Assembly: GCA_003553305.1 (NCBI GenBank)
Contig: PWEB01000237.1
Span: 1-10,496 of the forward strand
Direction: 5' to 3'
From: Syntrophomonadaceae bacterium
GTDB taxonomy: Bacteria; Bacillota; Dethiobacteria; DTU022
DNA: 10,496 nucleotides
The position numbers and the translations under genes are program-made. Positions 6,455-10,496 of this stretch are shown here, piece after piece. The number at the start of each line of letters is the position of its first letter. The first letter of the stretch is position 1. The notes beneath the pieces were generated by a model. It was not told the origin of the DNA. It searched no databases and worked only from the letters and a program-made list of their open reading frames with translations.

Positions 6455-8459
6455 TCAGCGCTGCCCGGACGCCGGCTCCACCACCATCGTCAGGCGGCGC
6501 TTCGTCGCCTGCGGCGGGGTCAACGCACCGGGGATGCCCCACCGGCCCACCGGAGGCTGGCCTGTCGGGGCCATGAGCCGGACCAGCGTGTCCAGCGACT
6601 CCTCGCCCACCGACGCCAACGCAGCGCGGCGCGACACGGCCCACGACCGTGCTCGACATGAGTCCCCAACGGCATGCTGGCACCTCCTGCGCCCCGCAGA
6701 CACGCCACAACCCAGCCCCAGCGTCGCCCTTCCTGCCGTTACATAAACCTATAGTGGAGGTCGAGCTGGTGGAGCACGGCCCTGTGCATCGGATCCGGTC
6801 AGGCGACGCCGACCAGCGGGCGCATCCGTCCACGGTGCACGCCGGGCAGGCGGCGTCGCGTCCGCCCCAGACCCCGACCCTGAACCCCAACGTGAGCGCG
6901 CTCCCGGTCCCCGTCGGGCCCCAGCCGACCCGTGACCAGGCCGTCCGGGTACACCAGGGCCAGTTCCCCCGCTTCGCTCCGCAACCTGAGGTACACGGAC
7001 GGTGATGATCGGCCGCAGGAACGCCGACAGACCCTCGAGCTCTCCTTGACCTTCGTCGCCGTCGGCACCCCAGAACCCGAAAGCCTCCTGTGCCGCCGTT
7101 CCTCCACCCTGAGAGGCGCCCGTCGAGCGTGGCCCTGCGGGCCGGTGGGGGGCTGGTGATGACCGTGCGGCCGTGGGGCGCGCGGAAGGTGGCCTGCGCG
7201 GTCGCCAGGTCAAGACGGACGGTCGACCCGCCCTCGTGCACCTGGTGGTGGTGGAAGCTGCACAGCAGCAGCCCGTTGTCGACCGAGGTCGGGCCGTTCT
7301 CCTCCCACGGCACCAGGTGGTGGGCGTGGGTCCAGGCCGGTGGTCGGTCGCAGCCGGGGCCGCGGCAACCACCGTCGCGGACCCGCAACGCGGGGCGCTG
7401 GGCCACCGACCACGCACGTCTGCTGCGACCGACGTCCAGCACCTCGCTGTCACCACGGGTGACTAGCCGCCGCAGGTTCGCGTCGCACAGCAGCCGCTCG
7501 ATCGCAGCCGGGGAGAGGACACCGCCGTGGGCCAACTCCCCCACCGCGGCGCCATCGGGGTCCAGCGCTTCGATCGGCACGACCACGTTGAGTTGCGGCA
7601 GCACCCCACCCGAGGTCGGCGCCACACCGCTACGCAGCACCGCCCCCACGAGGTCGGTGAGCGCATCGACGGTCCGTTGCTGCGGGGAGCGCTGCTCGGA
7701 GATGGGCGTGTCCGGCGGATCGAAGGCGCGGAAGGCGTCCAACGCGGTCGCCAGGGCCTCCCCATGCTCGTCGGCCAGCAGCGCCTGCAGGTCCCACATC
7801 CCATCCCCACGGCGCACCAGGGACGCCCGACGTCGACGGTGCGCCCGCTGTTCCGCGCGCTCCAGGCTGGCACGGTCCGCTTCCTGCTCCCGGCGCCGGA
7901 TGGCCCGGGACAGCTCCTCCGACCCGGCCCCGCGCGCCACCGGCAGCAGCTGCTCCTCCGTGGCGCGGGCATCACCCAGCGCCCCGCCGCGGGCGCTGCG
8001 ACCGATGGCCTGCGCCTGCTCCGGACCGATCTCGCCCGCTGCCAGGGCCGCCCGGGTCTCCGGCAGCTGCTGGAGGTCCCGCGCGAGCTCATCCTGGCGG
8101 GCCGCCTCACGACCGGAGACCCCCAGGGCCTCCTTCGGATAGGAACGGGAGGTGGCGTGCCCACCCGTTGCACGCGCCTGGGATGCCTGCGCACAGGCCA
8201 CCAGGCGCGTGCGCAGGGCCGCCACCGCACCCTCGACGGAGCGGAAGGCTGCCAGCCAGCGATCGACCTCACCCGGGGCTGCTCGCTCCGGGACCGCGTC
8301 GCCCACCTGGGCGACCGCAGACCGCAGGGCGTCGAGCTCCGTCGCCAACCTCACCTCAACCGCGGGGGCGTACGCCGCGCCCCGCTCAGCAGCGACGTCG
8401 AGGTACTCCCGGGCCTCGGTGGGGTCCGGGAGGGCAGGAACCACGCAGGTGGTGGACAT
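6447..8459 (-). CDS. DUF222/HNH endonuclease (13E12-type), probably extended by readthrough
   Basis: This belongs to the actinobacterial DUF222 plus HNH family, probable DNA endonucleases that are often multi-copy and poorly characterised. The DUF222 helical domain covers about residues 60-330. The HNH domain covers about 365-410: CRGPGC (365-370) with CDRP following, HAHHLVPWEENGPTSVDNGLLLC (378-400) and SFHHHQVHEGG (401-411). This gives the Cys pairs and His residues of a zinc-stabilised HNH fold. Family resemblance stops near residue 455 (base about 7083). The remaining 215 or so codons are low-information Arg/Gly/Ser-rich sequence and overlap the coiled-coil relic in another frame, so the natural stop has probably been lost by a frameshift. 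The ATG at 8459 has no ribosome binding site but follows TAGAGT by 7 nt, suggesting a leaderless message. The domain assignment is firm; the 3' end is doubtful. Confidence 0.85.
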   Translation of the reverse strand: MSTTCVVPALPDPTEAREYLDVAAERGAAYAPAVEVRLATELDALRSAVAQVGDAVPERAAPGEVDRWLAAFRSVEGAVAALRTRLVACAQASQARATGGHATSRSYPKEALGVSGREAARQDELARDLQQLPETRAALAAGEIGPEQAQAIGRSARGGALGDARATEEQLLPVARGAGSEELSRAIRRREQEADRASLERAEQRAHRRRRASLVRRGDGMWDLQALLADEHGEALATALDAFRAFDPPDTPISEQRSPQQRTVDALTDLVGAVLRSGVAPTSGGVLPQLNVVVPIEALDPDGAAVGELAHGGVLSPAAIERLLCDANLRRLVTRGDSEVLDVGRSRRAWSVAQRPALRVRDGGCRGPGCDRPPAWTHAHHLVPWEENGPTSVDNGLLLCSFHHHQVHEGGSTVRLDLATAQATFRAPHGRTVITSPPPARRATLDGRLSGWRNGGTGGFRVLGCRRRRRSRRARGSVGVPAADHHRPCTSGCGAKRGNWPWCTRTAWSRVGWGPTGTGSALTLGFRVGVWGGRDAACPACTVDGCARWSASPDRIRCTGPCSTSSTSTIGLCNGRKGDAGAGLWRVCGAQEVPACRWGLMSSTVVGRVAPRCVGVGGRGVAGHAGPAHGPDRPASGGPVGHPRCVDPAAGDEAPPDDGGGAGVRAALTS
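6455..6675 (-). pseudogene. Decayed paralogue of the coiled-coil/membrane-anchor gene
   Basis: A strong AGGAGG site precedes an ATG at 6675 reading MPLGTHVEHGRG, which matches the start position of the intact gene (MPVED). After about 14 codons the similarity moves to another frame: SRRAALASVGEESLDTLVRLMAPTGQ (bases about 6556-6640) aligns without gaps to LRRAAAASLGEEAADTLMELVTPAGQ of the intact protein. It continues at nearly the same spacing, with R, G, L and RLT shared, before ending at the stop at 6455. The coiled-coil repeats and membrane anchor are absent. This is a frameshifted, 3'-truncated relic of the 4955-5347 family. It lies inside the 3' readthrough of the HNH ORF, in a different frame. 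Confidence 0.7.
6676..7082. other. About 400 bp of probable non-genic or relic sequence
   Basis: Formally this is covered by the HNH readthrough, but that frame looks non-coding here. In the next frame a 102-codon minus-strand ORF (6799-7107) contains the more protein-like AGELALVYPDGLVTGRLGP but has no start signal or recognisable family. An AT-rich pocket at about 6740-6755 (CTATAGGTTTATGTAAC on the minus strand) stands out and may be the old promoter of the coiled-coil relic. Confidence 0.4.
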
Positions 8460-8466
8460 GTGTTCG

Positions 8467-8472
8467 ACTCTA
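8467..8472 (-). promoter_or_regulatory. Possible -10 box of a leaderless HNH-gene transcript
   Basis: TAGAGT on the minus strand fits the TANNNT pattern of actinobacterial -10 elements. Its 3' end is 7 nt from the A of the ATG at 8459, the spacing seen for leaderless transcripts. No Shine-Dalgarno sequence lies in between, and no clear -35 box is visible. Confidence 0.4.
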
Positions 8473-8567
8473 CCGCGTGGCTGCGACACGGCCGCGATGT
8501 ATCCACAGCCGCACCACGGGAGCGGAACCCGCGACGCAGCGGACCGCCCCACCGCCCACCAGCAGCG

Positions 8568-8840
8568 CTACGGACGGCCAGGACGGGAGAGCCGACCCGA
8601 CGCGCGCCGTCGGGCCCCCCTGTCCAGCATGGCGCGGTCCAGCAGGTCGAGCAGCGCCACGGCCAACAACGATTCCGCAGCCAGCCCGGGCGCCACCCAG
8701 AAGATCGGCAGGAACCCGAGCCACGCCGCCAACGCCCCGGCCGCGAAAGCACCCAGCACCGCACAGACCGCAGGCAGCACCAGCCACCAGCGCTGGACCC
8801 CGGCGACCGCGCCGACTGAGGTGTGTCTGAGCGAATGCAA
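8568..8840 (-). pseudogene. Membrane-protein gene truncated at its 5' end by the IS
   Basis: The reading frame has 90 codons, but the first eight (MHSLRHTS) come from the IS terminal repeat; host sequence begins at 8816 with VGAVAGVQRWWLVLP. The rest has two hydrophobic segments: WWLVLPAVCAVLGAFAAGALAAW, and after FLPIFWVAPG a second, AESLLAVALLDLLDRAML. A short basic tail ends at the stop at 8568. Function is unknown; it resembles no family I can name. It is best read as the 3' part of an interrupted gene whose 5' part may be the fragment at 10376-10445 on the far side of the IS. Expression from a start inside the IS end is possible but lacks a good ribosome binding site. Confidence 0.55.
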
Positions 8841-8868
8841 TGATCGGCGGGAGATTCACACCGCATCG
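8817..8868 (+). repeat. IS terminal inverted repeat, orfB side
   Basis: It begins TGAGGTGTGTCTGAGCG and matches the opposite end in 20 of the first 27 positions. Similarity continues after a 1-nt gap to the shared CCGCATCG at 8861-8868. The core GTCTGAGCG is identical in both ends. Confidence 0.8.
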
Positions 8869-8876
8869 TGGGGCGG

Positions 8877-9958
8877 TCAGAGCGTCGGGTTGTCACGGCG
8901 GTTTCGATGGTAGGTGAGTCGGGTTCGGCGTGCTCGGGCCATGCCGTTGCGGCGGGCGAGACGGATGGCTTGGCCGCGGCCTTCGTGTTCATCGTTGGGG
9001 GTCACATACCCGATCCCGGCATGCTGGACGTCCCGTTGTAGAAGGCCCGGCGGGCTTCGAGTTCGTGCCAGAGCACGGCGGGGTCGTCGATGCGGGTCAG
9101 GTACGGCGCTTCGGTCTTGGTGTGTCCGAATAGCGACTCGATCCAGCCCTGGTCCTCAGGGGTGTGGGGCCGTCCGAAGTGCTGGCCGATCAGGTGCAGG
9201 GCCATGAACGTGGAGGTGTCGGTCGAGGTCATCTGCGGGCCGTTGTCCGACCAGGCCAGCAGCACCGGGGTGTGGGTGCCGTCGTCGCGGTCGGGCGGGA
9301 TACGTCCGTCGAGCCGGTCGCCGATCGCCTCCATCAGCCCCTCTTGCTCGAGTGCGCGGGTGAAGGCGAGCTCGACCTGGGTGGAGGTCTCCTCGACCGA
9401 GAGCACGGTGGTCAGCCACTTGCGTGACACCACGTCCTCGACCGCGGTCGCGGCCCGGCCGGCCCGACCGAAATGGGTGACGTCGTAGATCCAGATCGAG
9501 TTGGGTTCCCACTTCACCCACGAGGGCACCGGCTTGATCGGTGCCCTCGGGGCGGGTGGGGGCGGTTCGGGCAGATCCACGTCGTGTGCCCGTAGAACCC
9601 GCCGGAACGTGGATGGGGACACCCACAAGCGGTGTTGATAGGAGCCGCGGTGGGCCAGCTTGCGGTGCGAACGGTCGATCTCCTTGAACTCCTCGGCGAT
9701 CGCAAGGATCTCGGCCTCCTCTGCGGGGGTGATGCCGTGCACCGGCGCACGGGTGACCTGATCGACCAGCCCGTCGACACCGGCTTCGGCACGACGCCGC
9801 CAGCGCCACACCCGCGAGGTCTCAAGCTCGAGCACCCCGCAGATCCGCTGCAGCGTCCAGCCCTGACCACAGGCCTGGTCGACCACCGCCAGCAGCTGCT
9901 GCTTGGCCTCAGCATCGACCCGTACCGGGATGGGACCGCCTGCTAGCCCCAACGCGAT
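8877..9958 (-). pseudogene. Transposase OrfB (DDE integrase core), frameshifted near its C-terminus
   Basis: This is the catalytic part of the transposase. The N-terminal section has helix-turn-helix character (ICGVLELETSRVWRWRRR), followed by the RNase-H-like core. The catalytic residues are all present: D in IWIYDVTHF, D in AWSDNGPQM, and E in GWIESLFGHTKTE, with exactly 35 residues between the last two, as in IS3-type D,D(35)E enzymes. After FYNGT (base about 9029) the frame runs into a stop at 9002-9004. One frame over, the expected HAGIGYVTPNDEHEGRG ... RNRRDNPTL continues to a stop at 8877. A net single-base loss at about 9026-9031 has removed the Arg of the conserved YNxxRxH signature and about 50 C-terminal residues. 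No good start codon exists in this frame, so translation is expected by -1 frameshifting from orfA. Confidence 0.85.
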
Positions 9959-10287
9959 TTTGTTCGCAACGCCACCAGCTCGACCGCCTGCTCCTTGACG
10001 ACCTCGCCGAGCCGTTCCACCTCGGCCTGCGCCGCCCGAAGCTCCGGGTCGACCTGATCCTTGCGGCGACCCGGACGGCTGTTGGCCAGCGCGTCGAGCA
10101 CCGCCTCCTTGCCGGTCGCGCGGATCCGCGCGATCGTTGAACGGTCGACCCCATAGCGGTCGGCCGCCTCGTTCTGCGAGATCTCCCCGGTCACCAGCGC
10201 CAGGTAGATCTCGTACTTCTCCTCGGCCGTCAGCTGCCGCTTGCGGCGCCGTCGGTTCCCCTGGCTGTTGCCTGCCACATCGGACAT
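9943..10287 (-). CDS. Transposase OrfA (helix-turn-helix)
   Basis: This 114-residue protein would bind the IS ends and form the N-terminal part of the OrfAB fusion. A basic run (RRRRKR, 12-17) is followed by a helix-turn-helix at about 20-60 (LTAEEKYEIYLALVTGEIS, then QNEAADRYGVDRSTIARIR). A C-terminal amphipathic helix (LRAAQAEVERLGEVVKEQAVELVAL) looks like the coiled coil used for multimerisation. The ATG at 10287 has AGGAG 7 nt upstream. The gene appears intact. It overlaps orfB, which lies in the -1 frame. Confidence 0.9.
   Translation of the reverse strand: MSDVAGNSQGNRRRRKRQLTAEEKYEIYLALVTGEISQNEAADRYGVDRSTIARIRATGKEAVLDALANSRPGRRKDQVDPELRAAQAEVERLGEVVKEQAVELVALRTKSRWG
9957..9964 (-). 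promoter_or_regulatory. Candidate -1 ribosomal frameshift site between orfA and orfB
   Basis: The minus strand reads AACAAAAT here. In the orfA frame the codon AAA (9960-9958) is preceded by an A, so its tRNA can slip back onto AAA and continue in the orfB frame as ATC GCG TTG. This is four codons before the orfA stop (TAG at 9943-9945). It is not the classic A6G heptamer, so efficiency may be low. Confidence 0.5.
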
Positions 10288-10322
10288 GATGTGCTCCTAT
10301 CGGTCGGGCTCCACAGCCCTCC

Positions 10323-10375
10323 CGATGCGGCGTGATTATCCCCGATCCTCGTTGCACACGCTCAGACGCAAACCA
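10323..10375 (-). repeat. IS terminal inverted repeat, orfA side
   Basis: Read inward from 10375 on the minus strand it begins TGGTTTGCGTCTGAGCG and ends with CCGCATCG, mirroring 8817-8868. A GATAAT (10333-10338, minus strand) inside this end is a plausible -10 box for orfA, about 45 bp upstream of its ATG. No convincing -35 box accompanies it within the element. Confidence 0.8.
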
Positions 10376-10445
10376 CGGGGATGGTCATGGTGGCGGGGTG
10401 CGGAGGGTGTGGCGGCTGGCCGGTGAGGGTTGCGGCGGGGTTCAT
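10376..10445 (-). pseudogene. 5' fragment of a gene cut by the IS
   Basis: An ATG at 10445 preceded by GGAGG (6-nt spacing) opens a Pro-rich frame, MNPAATLTGQPPHPPHPATM, which runs into the IS at 10375 and stops five codons later. The same frame is open upstream to the window edge (GDYVHATRNDWRTE before the Met), so this may instead be an internal piece of a longer gene entering from the right. A Pro-rich N-terminus is typical of small actinobacterial membrane proteins, which is why it may pair with the TM fragment at 8568-8816. Confidence 0.45.
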
Positions 10446-10496
10446 CTCGGTCCTCCAGTCGTTGCGGGTGGCGTGTACGTAGTCCCCCGGCGGCGG

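Larger units (their letters stand above)
8817..10375 (-). mobile_element. IS3-like insertion sequence, 1,559 bp (copy 2)
   Basis: This is a two-gene element of IS3 organisation: orfA with a helix-turn-helix and coiled coil, and orfB with a DDE integrase core in the -1 frame. The boundaries come from imperfect terminal inverted repeats starting 5'-TG at both ends, and from the outer end shared with copy 1 at 145. No target-site duplication is visible: ...GCCGAC on the left against CGGGGA on the right. That suggests an old insertion or recombination between copies. OrfB carries a frameshift near its 3' end, so this copy is probably not autonomous. Confidence 0.9.

Noticed and set aside
7090..8142. 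350-codon plus-strand ORF opposite the HNH gene
   Set aside because: It is an antisense shadow. The opposite strand carries clear DUF222 and HNH motifs.
146..8816. A defence system or biosynthetic island between the IS copies
   Set aside because: No nuclease-helicase, reverse transcriptase, toxin-antitoxin, CRISPR or synthase genes are seen. The HNH gene belongs to a common scattered family.
8470..8859. 129-codon minus-strand ORF overlapping the membrane fragment
   Set aside because: It has Ala/Gly/Arg-rich composition, while the 8568-8840 frame has coherent hydrophobic segments. It also starts inside the IS end.
9002..10357. 451-codon single-frame OrfB starting at 10357
   Set aside because: Its first 130 or so residues overlap orfA in another frame and are Arg/Gly-rich shadow sequence. 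Real OrfB character starts only after the frameshift site near 9958.

Overview
The window is GC-rich throughout, and every gene I can support lies on the minus strand. GTG starts, a DUF222/HNH (13E12-type) endonuclease gene, a DUF6351-type secreted protein and U-tract-free terminators suggest a high-GC Actinomycetota chromosome. The genus cannot be read from the sequence.

Layout, left to right. Bases 1-145 are the orfA-side end of an insertion sequence that continues out of the window. Next, transcribed leftward, come rfbD (184-1059) and rfbB (1056-2048), which overlap by 4 bp. They encode the last and second steps of dTDP-L-rhamnose synthesis. A perfect 15-bp inverted repeat (2217-2265) separates them from a 794-residue secreted DUF6351-type alpha/beta-hydrolase-like protein (2309-4693), which has its own good promoter and a ~120-nt leader. 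A 130-residue coiled-coil protein with a C-terminal membrane anchor follows (4955-5347). Then comes an rfbA-type nucleotidyltransferase gene that appears frameshifted near its 3' end (5490-6214). Next is a decayed second copy of the coiled-coil gene (6455-6675). It lies under the implausible 3' extension of a DUF222/HNH endonuclease gene (real part about 7083-8459). A 5'-truncated membrane-protein ORF (8568-8840) abuts a complete-length IS3-like element (8817-10375). The last 121 bp contain the 5' part of another reading frame cut by the IS.

How it fits together. rfbA, rfbB and rfbD are three of the four dTDP-rhamnose genes. rfbC (3,5-epimerase) is missing from the window, unrelated genes split the set, and rfbA seems to have lost the W-x-D-T-G segment needed for metal binding. 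The pathway as encoded here is therefore incomplete and must be completed elsewhere if it works. Two near-identical IS copies in the same orientation (144 of 145 bases identical) bracket 8.67 kb, in the arrangement of a composite transposon or of a segment prone to deletion or amplification. The whole segment shows decay: broken rfbA, a broken coiled-coil paralogue, a lost HNH stop codon, an IS-cut membrane gene and a frameshifted transposase. I see no CRISPR array, tRNA, rRNA or recognisable defence system. The most intriguing uncharacterised items are the two-copy coiled-coil/membrane-anchor family and the DUF6351-type protein.
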